A DNA stretch of 47,690 bases from Massilia brevitalea (GTDB taxonomy: Bacteria > Pseudomonadota > Gammaproteobacteria > Burkholderiales > Burkholderiaceae_D). Within the stretch, counting starts at the first letter, position 1. Every line of letters begins with the position of its first letter. The notes under the pieces are model-generated. The model was not told the origin of the DNA and made no database searches. It saw nothing but the letters and a program-made list of their open reading frames with translations. Made by a program: the position numbers and the translations under genes. Positions 34,385 to 44,234 of this stretch are shown piece after piece. The stretch is from positions 1 through 47,690 of the forward strand of contig NZ_JAULSI010000038.1 of the NCBI RefSeq assembly GCF_030711405.1. The letters are read 5' to 3'.

Positions 34385-35958
34385 ATGTCCAGCCTCCCAC
34401 GTATTCCGTTCGCCACGCCCCGCAAACTGACCACCCTGAGCGCAATTGCCGCCGCGGCCATGCTGCTCAGCGCCTGCGGCACCGTCCAGGTGCAGCCGCT
34501 CACCGATACCGACGTGCGCCAGCAGGCTGCCGCCGACCGCCAGGCCGCCTTTGCCGATGTGCCGCCGCTGGCCGGCAAACTGTCGATGGATGAAGCCGTC
34601 GCGCGCGCCCTCAAATACAACCTGGACCGCCGCACCCGCCTGATGGAAGAAGCGCTGGCCATGAACCAGCTCGATACCGCGAATCTCGACATGCTGCCGC
34701 GCGTGATGGCGAATGCCGGCTACACCTGCGCGACGAAGACCTGATCACGCGCAGCGTCGATTCGGTCACCGGCCTGCCGTCGCTGGCCAATCCCTACATC
34801 TCGTCCGAGCGCAGCCGTCCTGCCTACAGCCTGGGCACGACCTGGAACATGCTCGACTTCGGCCTGTCCTACTATGGCGCCAAGCAGGCGGCCAGCCGCG
34901 TCGGCATCGCCGGCGAGCGCCGCCGCAAGGCCATGCACGTGCTGGTGCAGGACGTGCGTTCCGCCTTCTGGCGCACCGTCAGCGCACAGAAGCTGCGCGA
35001 CGAAGTGCGCGGCACCATCGACCTGGCCGAAGGCGCGCTGAAGGATGCGCGCAAGGTCGAGGCCGAGCGCCTGCGCTCGCCGGTCGACACCCTGCGCTAC
35101 CAGCGCCAGTTGCTGGAAAACCTGCGCCTGCTGGAAAGCATCGAGCAGGAACTGGCCAGCGGCCGCATCGAACTGGCAGCCCTGATCAACGTGCCGCAAG
35201 ACACCGCGTTCGAGGTGGTGGAGCCGGCCGATAGCGCCGACCCGACCATGCTCGAAGTGCCGGCCAGCCAGATGGAAGAACTGGCGGTGACCCAGAACGC
35301 CGACCTGCGCGAGCACTTCTACAACACCCGCATCGCGCTCGACGAAACGCGCCGCACCATGGTGCGCATGTTCCCGAACCTGTCGTTCAACTACGACCTG
35401 CGCTACGACTCGGACAAGTACCTGATCAACAACCGCTGGAACGAAGCCGGCGTGCACCTGTCGTACAACCTGATGAACCTGTTCACCGGCCCGGCCCAGA
35501 AGCGCCTGGCCGAAGCCGGCGTCAAGCTGGCCGACCAGCGCCGCGTCGCATCGCAGATGACGGTCATCACCCAGGTCCACCTGGCGCGCCTGCAATACCA
35601 GATCGCCTACCGCCAGTACCTGCGCGCCGACCAGATCTGGCAGGCCGACGCCAAGATTTCCGAGCACGTCAAGAACCGCGAGGCGGCCGAGGCGCAAAGC
35701 AAGCTGGAGCAGGTTGCCAACGGCACCACCGCCATCCTGTCGCTGCTGCGCCGCTACCAGTCGCTGGCCCAGCTGCAAAGCGCAGGCAGCCGCCTGCAGG
35801 CCACCGTCGGCCTCGAGCCGGTGCTTGGCAGCGTCAGCGAACTGTCGCTCGAGCAGCTGACCGGCGAAGTCGGCAATTCGATGCGCAACTGGAGCAAGGC
35901 ATTGACCAAGCCGGTCGCCGCCCCGGCCGATGCTCCTGCCGCCGCCCCTGCTAAATAA
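34385..35958 (+). pseudogene. TolC/OMF-family outer-membrane lipoprotein gene with a one-base frameshift
   Basis: The first part (34385-34744, 119 codons) encodes a lipoprotein signal with lipobox LSAC (Cys31) and the start of the outer-membrane-factor fold (LSMDEAVARALKYNLDRR). It runs into a stop. In the next frame, from the CTG at 34726, the sequence continues without a gap as LRDEDLITRSVDSVTGLPSLANPYIS and onward to 35958, with TolC-type repeats (YDLRYDSDKYL, GVHLSYNLMNLFTG). Restoring one C near 34724-34726 gives an intact protein of about 525 residues. Either a genuine loss of function or a sequencing error at a short C run. The family is the trimeric exit duct of type I and RND-like exporters. 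It begins a five-gene unit. Confidence 0.88.
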
Positions 35959-35971
35959 ACCCGGAGAAGTC

Positions 35972-36754
35972 ATGCACACCACTGCCCGCGTGCTGGCGCG
36001 AGCGGCCCTTGCGCTGCTCGCCAGCATCAACCTGGCCGCCGTGGCCGCGCCCGCATCTGCACCCGCACCGGCGCGCGCTGCGCTGGAAAAACAGGATATC
36101 CGCGCCCAGCTGTCGCCGCGCCGGTACACCACCGTCGCCGCCGAGATCGGCGCCAAGGTCAGCCGCATCGCGGTGGCCGAGGGCGCCGGCTTCCGCGCCG
36201 GCCAGACCCTGGTCGCCTTCGATTGCTCGCTGCAGCAGGCGCAGCTGCAAAAGGCGAAAGCGGTGCTGGCCGGGGCCGAGCGCACCTTCAGCGCCAACCA
36301 GCGCCTGGAAGAGCTGCGTTCGGTCGGCAAGGTGGAACTCGAAGTCTCGGAAGCCGAGGTCGGCAAGGCCAAGGCCGACGTCGCCGCCAACAACGTGCTG
36401 CTGTCGAAGTGCACGATCGCCGCGCCGTTCGCCGGCCGCGTGGCCGAGCAGAAGGTGCGCGAGCAGCAGTACGCGCAGCCCGGCCAGCCGCTGCTGGAAA
36501 TCCTCGACGATTCCGTCCTCGAACTCGAATTCATCGTGCCGTCGCGCTGGCTGGCCTGGCTGAAGCCCGGCCATGCCTTCCAGGTCCAGATCGACGAAAC
36601 CGGCAAGAGCTACCCGGCCAAGGTGCAGCGCATCGGCGCGCGCGTCGACCCGGTCAGCCAGTCGGTCAAGCTGTCGGCTGCGATTGCCGGCAAGTTCCCG
36701 GAGCTGATCGCCGGGATGAGCGGGCGCGTCGCCATCGCGCCTGCCGGCCAATAA
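35972..36754 (+). CDS. Periplasmic adaptor (HlyD/MFP family), short form
   Basis: 260 residues from the ATG at 35972, with GGAGAAG upstream and 13 bp after the TolC-like stop. A signal peptide (to about residue 26-30) rather than a membrane anchor. It has a lipoyl half-motif (AAEIGAKVSRIAVAEGAGFRAGQTLVAFD), a coiled-coil hairpin (about 90-140), the second half (CTIAAPFAGRVAEQKVREQQYAQPGQPLLEI), and a short beta-barrel ending GMSGRVAIAP. This is the compact membrane-fusion-protein plan. It would contact the TolC-like duct from the periplasmic side. Confidence 0.9.
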   Translation: MHTTARVLARAALALLASINLAAVAAPASAPAPARAALEKQDIRAQLSPRRYTTVAAEIGAKVSRIAVAEGAGFRAGQTLVAFDCSLQQAQLQKAKAVLAGAERTFSANQRLEELRSVGKVELEVSEAEVGKAKADVAANNVLLSKCTIAAPFAGRVAEQKVREQQYAQPGQPLLEILDDSVLELEFIVPSRWLAWLKPGHAFQVQIDETGKSYPAKVQRIGARVDPVSQSVKLSAAIAGKFPELIAGMSGRVAIAPAGQ

Positions 36755-36798
36755 ACAAAAAGATAAAGCACTAGTCCAGAATCCACACACGTCCTGCC

Positions 36799-39700
36799 AT
36801 GAACAATCTTCGTCCGCTTCCCTTCGCCCTCGACCCGAATCCGCAGGAAACCGCCCGTCCGGCGCGCCGTCCGCTGCAGCGCCGCGCCCCGGCGCCGCTG
36901 GCGCTCGAGCAGCGCGTGATGTTCGACGGCGCCGCCGTGGATGCGGTGGTGCGCGCCGCCGCCGATGCCGCGCCCGCAGCCGCCGACGCCGCGCGCGACC
37001 ACGCGAGCGAAGGCGAGCGTACGCTGGCGCCGGCGGCGCTGGCCGCCCCGTCCGCACGCAGCGTGCAGGCGGAAGCGAAGCGCGAAGTGGTCTTCATCGA
37101 GGACAACCTGCCCGACTACCTGAAGCTGGCCGAGAGCGCGCGCCAGGGCGCCGAAGTGGTGGTGCTGGACCACACCCAGGATGGCCTGCAGCAGATGATC
37201 GCCGCCCTGCAGGGGCGCCAGGTCGACGCCATCCACCTGGTGACCCACGGCGCCAACGGCCAGGTCGACCTGGGCAGCACCCGCCTGTCGGCCGACAACG
37301 TCGACGCCAGGGCGGCCCAGCTGGGCCAGTCGCTGTCGGCCGATGGCGATTTGCTGCTGTACGGCTGCAACGTGGCGGACGGCGGCAGCGGTTTCCTGGA
37401 CAGCCTTGCCCGCCACATGGGAGCCGACGTTGCTGCCTCGCTTGACACCACCGGTTCGGCCGGCTTCGGCAACTGGACCCTGGAAGCGCACAGCGGCAGC
37501 ATCGAAACCGCCGAACGCGCCTTCGACAGCGCCGGCTGGCAGGGCGAGTTGCAGACGACCGTGTTCGATGCGGAGCGCCGCGGACTGAACTTCAGCGGCG
37601 CGGTCAAGGAAGATCCGCTTTCGAGCGCTACCGGTCGCAATAACGGTGACGTGATGCGCTTCAGTAACGTGATCAGTTTCAACAATGGCGCCGTGGTGAT
37701 CGACGCCATCGTCACCACGACCCTTAACAGCAACGACATCACCGTCAGCACCTACGACTCGCAGGGTACGCCGGTCCCCGATGCCGACGGTTATTTCCAG
37801 CCGCTGACCAGCGTGAAAACCGCCGGCGGCAGCGTCAGCTTCAAGTTCGACTTCGTCCTGCACGGCACCACGACCGCCGTCACGCTGCAGAATTTCGTCG
37901 TCAATTCCTACGACATCGACAGCTCGGGCGACAACAAGGTCGACCGCCAGTTCCAGGAATTCAAGGGCTTTTCGCGCTACGAACTGGCGAAGAGCACCCA
38001 GCTGAGGGCGGTTCCGCAGGCCGACGGCTCGGTACGCTTCGAATACAACGCGGCCACCTCGCACAACAACGAAACCGATTTCTATGCCGGCGCCTACAGG
38101 GTACAGGTGTACTACGATTCGGCCAGTTCGATGACGATCCGCAGCGGCGCCACCGGCTACCAGGGCGCCAGCTTCAGCAGCGCCGCGACTGCCTATTTTT
38201 CGCTCGAATTCAAGATACGTAGCTGGGGCGCCGATCAGACCGACATCGTCGGCACCCCGGCGGCCAACCTGGTCTACAGCAACACCACCTTCACCGAGTC
38301 GGCCGACGACGACGGCAGCATCACCTCGACCGCGCTGATCACGCTGAACCACGGCACCTTCGCCGGCACCGACGGCCAGACGCTGCTGGGCGTGGACTAC
38401 GCCAACCTGCCGGCCGGCCTGTCCGCCAGCGTCGTGCGCCAGAGCGACAACACGGCGCTGCTGAGCTTTACCGGGAGTGCCGCCGCCCACGCGAACGCCA
38501 ACGACGTCAACAACTTCGGCGTCATCTTCGGCAACGCGGCCTTTGCCAGCGGCAACGCCGGCGCCGTCACCGGCGCCACCCGCAACGACCTGGTCATCAA
38601 CTTCGAAGACGACACCATCGTGCCGGTCATGATCAAGGGCCAGAGCTTCGACTACGCCGAGAACCGCAGCACGAATGCCATCATCGGCAAGGTGGTGGCC
38701 ACCGACAACGTCGGCGTCACCGGTTTCCGCTTCGCCAACAGCGGCAACAGCCCCGACCTCAGCGCCGACAACCGCTTCCGCATCGAAGCGGACGGCACGA
38801 TCCGCATGACCGCGATCGGCGCGGCCAGCGCCAGCAACGACTTCGAGGCCGCACCAGACGGCACCTACAGCATCCAGGCACGCGACCGCGCCGGCAACTG
38901 GTCGATCGCCCGCGATGTCGTCCTGAACATCACCAACCTCGACGACGGGACCCCGTTGTTCAGCTCGGGCGCGGTCGCGAGCGCGCCGGAAAACCAGAAC
39001 CTGCTGTACACCGTCCAGGCACGCGACAGCATCGAGGCGACGAATGGCGTCGTGACCTATGCGCTGGCAGGCGGCCCGGATGCCTCTCTCCTGCGCATCG
39101 ACAGCAGCACCGGCGCCGTGACCCTGATCAGCGGCAACCTTGACTACGAAACCAAGTCCTCCTATTCGTTCCAGGTACAGGCTAGCGACGAGAGCAACAA
39201 CACGAGCTCGCGCGCCGTCCTCGTCAACGTCAGCAACGTCGACGAAGTCGGCCCGGCCTTTACCTCGCCGGCCAGCGTTGGCGCCAACGAGAACCAGAAC
39301 CTGCTGTACACGGCCCAGGCCACGGACAGCGTCGACTACACGAACGGCGTGGTCAGCTACACGCTCGACGCCGGCGGCGACGCGGCCCTGCTGCAGATCG
39401 ACAGCGCCAGCGGCGCCGTGACCCTGAAGGGCGGCAACCTCGACTTCGGCGGCAAGACCGGGTACAGCTTCACCGTGCGCGCCGTCGATGCCAGCGGCAA
39501 CGCCACCCTGCAGGCGGTCACGGTCAACGTCACCGACCTCGACGACGTGGCGCCGGTGTTCGCTTCCGCCACGAACGTGACCGCGATCGAGAACCAGAAC
39601 CTGCTGTACACCGCGCAGGCACTGGACAGCATCGAGTCGACCGACGGTGTCGTGCGTTATGCGCTGCGCCCGGGCCTCGATGCCGGCCTGCTGGACATCG

Positions 39701-42700
39701 ACAGCGCCAGCGGCGCCGTGACACTCAAGGACGGCAACCTCGATTACGAAGGCCAGCGCGAATACCGCTTCACCGTCGTTGCCCTCGACGCCAGCGGCAA
39801 CGCGCGCGAGCAGCAGGTGACCGTCGCCGTCGCCAACGTCGACGAAGTGGCCCCGGCCTTCTTGGACACGAGGACCAGCGCGGACGAAAACCAGAACCTG
39901 CTGTACACCGCCCAGGCCACCGACGACGTCGACTACACGAACCGCGTGGTCAGCTACGCGCTGCAGGAAAGCGGCGACGCGGCCCTGCTGCGCATCGACA
40001 GCGCCAGCGGCGCCGTGACCCTGGCCGAGGGCAACCTCGACTTCGAAAGCAAGCCGGAGTACACCTTCACCGTCGTCGCACGCGACGAAACGGGCAACGC
40101 CAGCACCCGCACCGTGACCGTCCTGGTCGCCGACCTGAACGAGTCGCCGGTTGCCGCCAACGCCAGTGCCACGACCGCGGAAGACACGGTCCTGCGCGGC
40201 CAGTTGCCCGGCTATACCGACCCGGAAGGCGACCGCGCCGAATACTTCCATGTCGCGCCGCCGCAGCACGGCAGCGTGGAGATCGCCGCCAACGGCAGCT
40301 ACGTCTACACCCCGGCGCGCGACTACTTCGGCGCCGACAGCTTCGCCTACAAGATCGACGATGGCCGCGGCGGCTCCAACACCTACCGCGTCGACATCAC
40401 GGTCACGCCGGTGAACGACGCGCCGGTGGCTGGCCCCGCCACCATCCGCACCCCGGAAGACACGCCCGCCAGCGGCAATCTGCCGCGCGCCGTGGACGCC
40501 GAAAACGACCCGGTCAGCTACTCGGTGGCCACCGGCCCGGCCAAGGGCGAACTGGTGCTGGGCAGCGACGGCAGCTACACCTACACCCCGCACGCGAATG
40601 CGAACGGCAGCGACAGCTTCGTCTACCGCGTCAGCGACGGCGCCGACAGTACCCTGCACACGGTCACCATCGTCATCGACCCGGTGAACGACGCCCCGGT
40701 GGCGCGCGATACCGCCGTCACGACGCAGGAAGACACGCCTTACCGCGGCCAGCTGCCAGCTGCGACCGATGCCGACAACGACCCGGTCAGCTACGCGCTG
40801 GCGCGCGGGCCGGCGCACGGCCAGGTCACGGTGGAACGCGACGGCCGCTACGTCTACACCCCGGCGCTCGACTTCAACGGCAGCGACAGCTTTACCTACC
40901 GCGTCAGCGACGGCCAGGGCGGCAACAACGTGTACACGGTGGCCATCACGGTGAACCCGGTCAACGATGCGCCGCTCGCCGCCAACGACGCCTTTGTTAC
41001 CGCCGAAGACCAGGCGCACAGCGGCAACCTGCCGGTGGCGACCGACTTCGACCGCGACCCGGTGGGCTACGCGGTGGCCCAGGGGCCGCAGCACGGCAGC
41101 GTGAGCATTGCGCCTGACGGCCGCTACACCTATACCCCGGCCGCCAACTACAACGGCGCCGACCGCTTCACCTATACCGTCAGCGACGGCCAGGGCGGCA
41201 GCAATACCTATGCCGTCGAGATCACGGTGACCCCGGTGAACGACGCGCCGGTGGCCGGCCCCGATGTACGCGGCAACGCAACCGTCGGCCTGCCGATGGC
41301 GCCGGTGCTTGTGGCGCCGTTCACCGACGTCGACAGCACCGGCATCCGCTACGACGCCAGCCTGCCTGGCGGCGCCGCACTGCCGTCCTGGCTGAGCTTC
41401 GACCCGGCCACGCTGACCTTCAGCGGCACGCCGCCGGCTGGCGCGCTCGGCACGGTCGAGGTACTGGTGCGCGGCAGCGACGGCGCGCTGGACGCGACCA
41501 CCAAGGTGACGATCACGGTCGGCAATCCGGCCGCACCTGGCCAGCACGCCAGCATCGACCTGATGACGCGCGACACCGGCAGCTCGCCGAACGACTTCAT
41601 CACCGCCGACGGCGGCGCAGGACGCACCGTTACCGGCCGCATCGACGCGCCGCTGGGCAGCAACGAAGTCCTGCAGGTCTCGTTCGACAACGGCGCCAGC
41701 TGGACCAGCGCCACCGTCCGCGGCGGCAACTGGACGGCGCAGGACAACGGCGCCCATAACGCCGACTGGACCATCGTCACCCGCGTGACGAATACGGCGG
41801 CCGGCCTGTCGGGCCCGGAAACCACGCGCAACGTGACGCTCGACCGCGAAGCGCCAAGCGCGCCGACGGTGGACAGCATCAGCACCAGCAGCACCACGCC
41901 GACCCTGACCGGCCAAGCCGCCGTGCGTCCGGGCGAAACCCTGAACGTCAACGTGAACGGCCAGGACTACACCGTGCCTGTGCAGGACGGCCGCTGGAGC
42001 CTGGACCTGTCCACGGCCCAGCCGTCGGCGCCGCTGCTGGAAGGCCGCAGCTACGACGTGGTCGCCACCGTGACCGACGCCGCGGGCAACAGCCGCAGCG
42101 GCGACACCGCGGGCGTGGTCAGCGTCAGCGCCCCGGTGGTGCCGCAGCTGCCGCCGCCGCAGGTCGTCGTCGCCCCGGTGTTCACGCCGGCAGTGCCGGC
42201 GCTGTCCCCGGTATCCGAGCCGGCGCCGCAGATGCTGGTGCGCGAAGCCGTGGCGCCGGGCAGCGTGGTCGGCGGCGATTCGCTGCTGCTGGGCGGCGGC
42301 TTCGGCGTGCGCGCCGCGGCGCCGGACTTCGTCGACGCCCTGCGCGGCGCGGCCGAACTGTCGGACGTCTACACCCGTTCGGAAGGCTTCCGTACCGTGG
42401 TGGCAAAGGCCGAAGAGCCGGCGCTGGTGCTGTTCCAGGGCGTGCCCGACCAGTTCGTGGACGCCGGCACCAAGCTGTCGATGTCGGTCCCGGCCGATGC
42501 CTTTGCCCACACCCAGCCAAAGGCCATCGTGCGCCTGGCCGCGGTGCTGCAGGATGGCCGTCCGCTGCCGACCTGGGTCCAGTTCAATGGCCAGACCGGC
42601 CAGTTCACCGGCGAGGTGCCGAAGGGCCTGAACGGCGAACTGAAGATCAAGCTGATCGCACGCGACCTGAACGGCCGCGAAGCGATTGCCCTGTTCCGTA

Positions 42701-42819
42701 TCAACGTGGGCGAAGTGCGCGCGAACGGTGACGCGGCGGCAAGCGGCAAGGCGGGCCTGACGGAACGCCTGAACAAGGCAGGCCAGGGCAAGGCGGCAAC
42801 GCTGCGCGGCCGGCCATGA
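36799..42819 (+). CDS. Giant DUF4347/cadherin/tandem-repeat surface protein
   Basis: 2006 residues. There is no classical signal peptide. The N-terminus instead has ALEQRVMFDGAA (about 35-46), a form of the LEPR-XLL motif of large surface proteins. DUF4347 follows (about 95-252, REVVFIEDNLPDY...HLVTHG...LLLYGCNVADG), then a beta-rich region (253-610). Next are five cadherin-like repeats of about 100 residues (615-1115; four carry ENQNLLYT), four VCBS/tandem-95 type repeats (1117-1480, EDT...GSYTYTP...F.Y.VSDG), a putative-Ig domain (1482-1577), an Ig/Bap-like region (1580-1780) and a C-terminal CADG-like domain with a basic end. No RTX nonapeptides are seen. It is the likely cargo of the adjoining export genes, probably an adhesin. 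Confidence 0.88.
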   Translation: MNNLRPLPFALDPNPQETARPARRPLQRRAPAPLALEQRVMFDGAAVDAVVRAAADAAPAAADAARDHASEGERTLAPAALAAPSARSVQAEAKREVVFIEDNLPDYLKLAESARQGAEVVVLDHTQDGLQQMIAALQGRQVDAIHLVTHGANGQVDLGSTRLSADNVDARAAQLGQSLSADGDLLLYGCNVADGGSGFLDSLARHMGADVAASLDTTGSAGFGNWTLEAHSGSIETAERAFDSAGWQGELQTTVFDAERRGLNFSGAVKEDPLSSATGRNNGDVMRFSNVISFNNGAVVIDAIVTTTLNSNDITVSTYDSQGTPVPDADGYFQPLTSVKTAGGSVSFKFDFVLHGTTTAVTLQNFVVNSYDIDSSGDNKVDRQFQEFKGFSRYELAKSTQLRAVPQADGSVRFEYNAATSHNNETDFYAGAYRVQVYYDSASSMTIRSGATGYQGASFSSAATAYFSLEFKIRSWGADQTDIVGTPAANLVYSNTTFTESADDDGSITSTALITLNHGTFAGTDGQTLLGVDYANLPAGLSASVVRQSDNTALLSFTGSAAAHANANDVNNFGVIFGNAAFASGNAGAVTGATRNDLVINFEDDTIVPVMIKGQSFDYAENRSTNAIIGKVVATDNVGVTGFRFANSGNSPDLSADNRFRIEADGTIRMTAIGAASASNDFEAAPDGTYSIQARDRAGNWSIARDVVLNITNLDDGTPLFSSGAVASAPENQNLLYTVQARDSIEATNGVVTYALAGGPDASLLRIDSSTGAVTLISGNLDYETKSSYSFQVQASDESNNTSSRAVLVNVSNVDEVGPAFTSPASVGANENQNLLYTAQATDSVDYTNGVVSYTLDAGGDAALLQIDSASGAVTLKGGNLDFGGKTGYSFTVRAVDASGNATLQAVTVNVTDLDDVAPVFASATNVTAIENQNLLYTAQALDSIESTDGVVRYALRPGLDAGLLDIDSASGAVTLKDGNLDYEGQREYRFTVVALDASGNAREQQVTVAVANVDEVAPAFLDTRTSADENQNLLYTAQATDDVDYTNRVVSYALQESGDAALLRIDSASGAVTLAEGNLDFESKPEYTFTVVARDETGNASTRTVTVLVADLNESPVAANASATTAEDTVLRGQLPGYTDPEGDRAEYFHVAPPQHGSVEIAANGSYVYTPARDYFGADSFAYKIDDGRGGSNTYRVDITVTPVNDAPVAGPATIRTPEDTPASGNLPRAVDAENDPVSYSVATGPAKGELVLGSDGSYTYTPHANANGSDSFVYRVSDGADSTLHTVTIVIDPVNDAPVARDTAVTTQEDTPYRGQLPAATDADNDPVSYALARGPAHGQVTVERDGRYVYTPALDFNGSDSFTYRVSDGQGGNNVYTVAITVNPVNDAPLAANDAFVTAEDQAHSGNLPVATDFDRDPVGYAVAQGPQHGSVSIAPDGRYTYTPAANYNGADRFTYTVSDGQGGSNTYAVEITVTPVNDAPVAGPDVRGNATVGLPMAPVLVAPFTDVDSTGIRYDASLPGGAALPSWLSFDPATLTFSGTPPAGALGTVEVLVRGSDGALDATTKVTITVGNPAAPGQHASIDLMTRDTGSSPNDFITADGGAGRTVTGRIDAPLGSNEVLQVSFDNGASWTSATVRGGNWTAQDNGAHNADWTIVTRVTNTAAGLSGPETTRNVTLDREAPSAPTVDSISTSSTTPTLTGQAAVRPGETLNVNVNGQDYTVPVQDGRWSLDLSTAQPSAPLLEGRSYDVVATVTDAAGNSRSGDTAGVVSVSAPVVPQLPPPQVVVAPVFTPAVPALSPVSEPAPQMLVREAVAPGSVVGGDSLLLGGGFGVRAAAPDFVDALRGAAELSDVYTRSEGFRTVVAKAEEPALVLFQGVPDQFVDAGTKLSMSVPADAFAHTQPKAIVRLAAVLQDGRPLPTWVQFNGQTGQFTGEVPKGLNGELKIKLIARDLNGREAIALFRINVGEVRANGDAAASGKAGLTERLNKAGQGKAATLRGRP
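38953..40150 (+). repeat. Near-identical cadherin-repeat DNA, about 300-bp period
   Basis: Four copies in register begin near 38955, 39255, 39555 and 39853. Each has the block AACCAGAACCTGCTGTACAC near its start and GACAGC...GGCGCCGTGAC about 120 bp later. Protein and DNA similarity are both high, implying recent duplication or gene conversion, and copy number may vary between strains. Confidence 0.85.
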
Positions 42820-42860
42820 TGCATAGTTGCAGTAAGCCGGAGTAGATCGGAGTAATTCGG

Positions 42861-44231
42861 ATGGACAGGATGGACAAGGCCCACGATCCGCTGGCGGCGC
42901 TGGTCGACCTGGCGCACCGTGCGCGCCACGTGGGAGAAGCGGTCGAACTCGACTTCCTGGCGGTGAACGGCAGCCACGCGCTGGCGCCTTATCGCCAGGC
43001 GGCGCTGTGGTTCGCCGACCGTGGGGTCTGCGCTTTATCGGGCGTGGTCCAGATCGAAGCGAATGCGCCTTATGTGCAGTGGCTGGAAAAGCTGTGCGGG
43101 GCGCTGGGCGAGGCCGGACCGGCCCAGGTGACTGCACTGGATGCGCCAGGCGGGCAGGGCGCCGAGTGGGGCGAATGGCTGCCGGCCTACGCCCTGTGGC
43201 TGCCCATGGCGGGCGACGCGGCGCAGCAGATCGCTCCGGGCGGCCTGCTGCTGGCGCGCGAGACGCCCTGGCGCGACGATGAGCAGGCGCTGCTGGCCGA
43301 GTGGGCCGACACCCTGCGCCATGCCTGGCGCGCGCGTCCGGCCGCACCGCGCTACACGCCGGGCGCGCTGCTGGCGCGCCTGCGCCTGCGCCGCGAGCAC
43401 GAGCGCGCAGTACAACTGCCGTGGTGGCGCCGGCGCGCCGTGCAAGCGGGTGTCGCCGCGCTGCTGGTGCTGTGCTGCCCGGTGCGCCTGAGCATCCTGG
43501 CGCCGGGCGAACTGGTGCCGGCCAATCCGGCCGCCGTGCGCGCGCCGCTGGAAGGCGTGATCGAAGGCTTCCACGTGAAGCCGAACCAGCCGGTGAAGAA
43601 GGGCGACCCGCTGTTCGACTTCGACCAGGCGCAATTGGCGAGCCGCGCCGCCGTGGCCGAGCAGGCCCTGTCCACGGCCGAAGCCGAATACCGCCAAGCC
43701 TTGCAGCAGGCCCTGAACGACGGCAAGTCGAAAGGCATGCTGGCGACCCTGCAAGGCAAGATCGAGGAAAGGCGCGCCGAAACCGGCTTCCTGCAAGGGC
43801 AGTCGGAGCGCGCCCGCGTGCTGGCGCCGCGCGACGGCATCGCCCTGTTCGACGACCCCAGCGAATGGATCGGCCGTCCGGTTGCCACCGGCGAGCGCGT
43901 GATGCGCATCGCCGCGCCGGGCGACGTCGAGGTCGAGGCCTGGCTGCCGCTGGGCGACGCCATTCCGCTGGAGCCGGGCGCCGGCATCACCCTGTACCTG
44001 GCCTCGGATCCGCTCGATCCGGTGGCGGCCACGGTGCGCTATGTCGGCTACGAAGCCCAGCCGCGTCCGGACGGCAGCTATGCCTACCGCGTGCGCGCGG
44101 AGCTGGCCGGGAAGACGGCGGCGCGCGTCGGCCTGAAGGGCACGGCCAAGCTGTCCGGCGCCTGGGTGCCGATGGCCTACTGGATGCTGCGCCGCCCGCT
44201 GGCGACGATCCGCCAGACGCTGGGCTGGTAA
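42861..44231 (+). CDS. Inner-membrane HlyD-type adaptor with long cytosolic N-terminal domain
   Basis: 456 residues. About 180 N-terminal residues form a soluble domain, followed by a basic stretch (RLRLRREHERAVQLPWWRRR) and one membrane helix (about 193-210). The periplasmic part has a lipoyl half-motif (APLEGVIEGFHVKPNQPVKKGDPLFDFD), a coiled coil (about 255-315), the second half (RVLAPRDGIALFDDPSEWIGRPVATGERVM), and a beta-barrel. The N-terminal region (predicted alpha-beta, with ALWFADRGVCALSGVVQIEA) looks GAF-like to me, unusual for HlyD proteins. It is 42 bp after the giant gene and 3 bp before the protease-fusion gene. Confidence 0.85.
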   Translation: MDRMDKAHDPLAALVDLAHRARHVGEAVELDFLAVNGSHALAPYRQAALWFADRGVCALSGVVQIEANAPYVQWLEKLCGALGEAGPAQVTALDAPGGQGAEWGEWLPAYALWLPMAGDAAQQIAPGGLLLARETPWRDDEQALLAEWADTLRHAWRARPAAPRYTPGALLARLRLRREHERAVQLPWWRRRAVQAGVAALLVLCCPVRLSILAPGELVPANPAAVRAPLEGVIEGFHVKPNQPVKKGDPLFDFDQAQLASRAAVAEQALSTAEAEYRQALQQALNDGKSKGMLATLQGKIEERRAETGFLQGQSERARVLAPRDGIALFDDPSEWIGRPVATGERVMRIAAPGDVEVEAWLPLGDAIPLEPGAGITLYLASDPLDPVAATVRYVGYEAQPRPDGSYAYRVRAELAGKTAARVGLKGTAKLSGAWVPMAYWMLRRPLATIRQTLGW

Positions 44232-44234
44232 ATC

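Noticed and set aside
36799..42819. RTX-type type I secretion substrate
   Set aside because: No GGxGxDxxx nonapeptide repeats and no C-terminal RTX-like signal were seen; the repeats are cadherin and tandem-95 types.
36610..43347. A 2245-codon open frame on the minus strand antisense to the giant protein
   Set aside because: It is a GC-rich shadow: composition is dominated by Ala/Gly/Arg/Val/His, there is no domain pattern or ribosome site, and the plus strand has clear domains.
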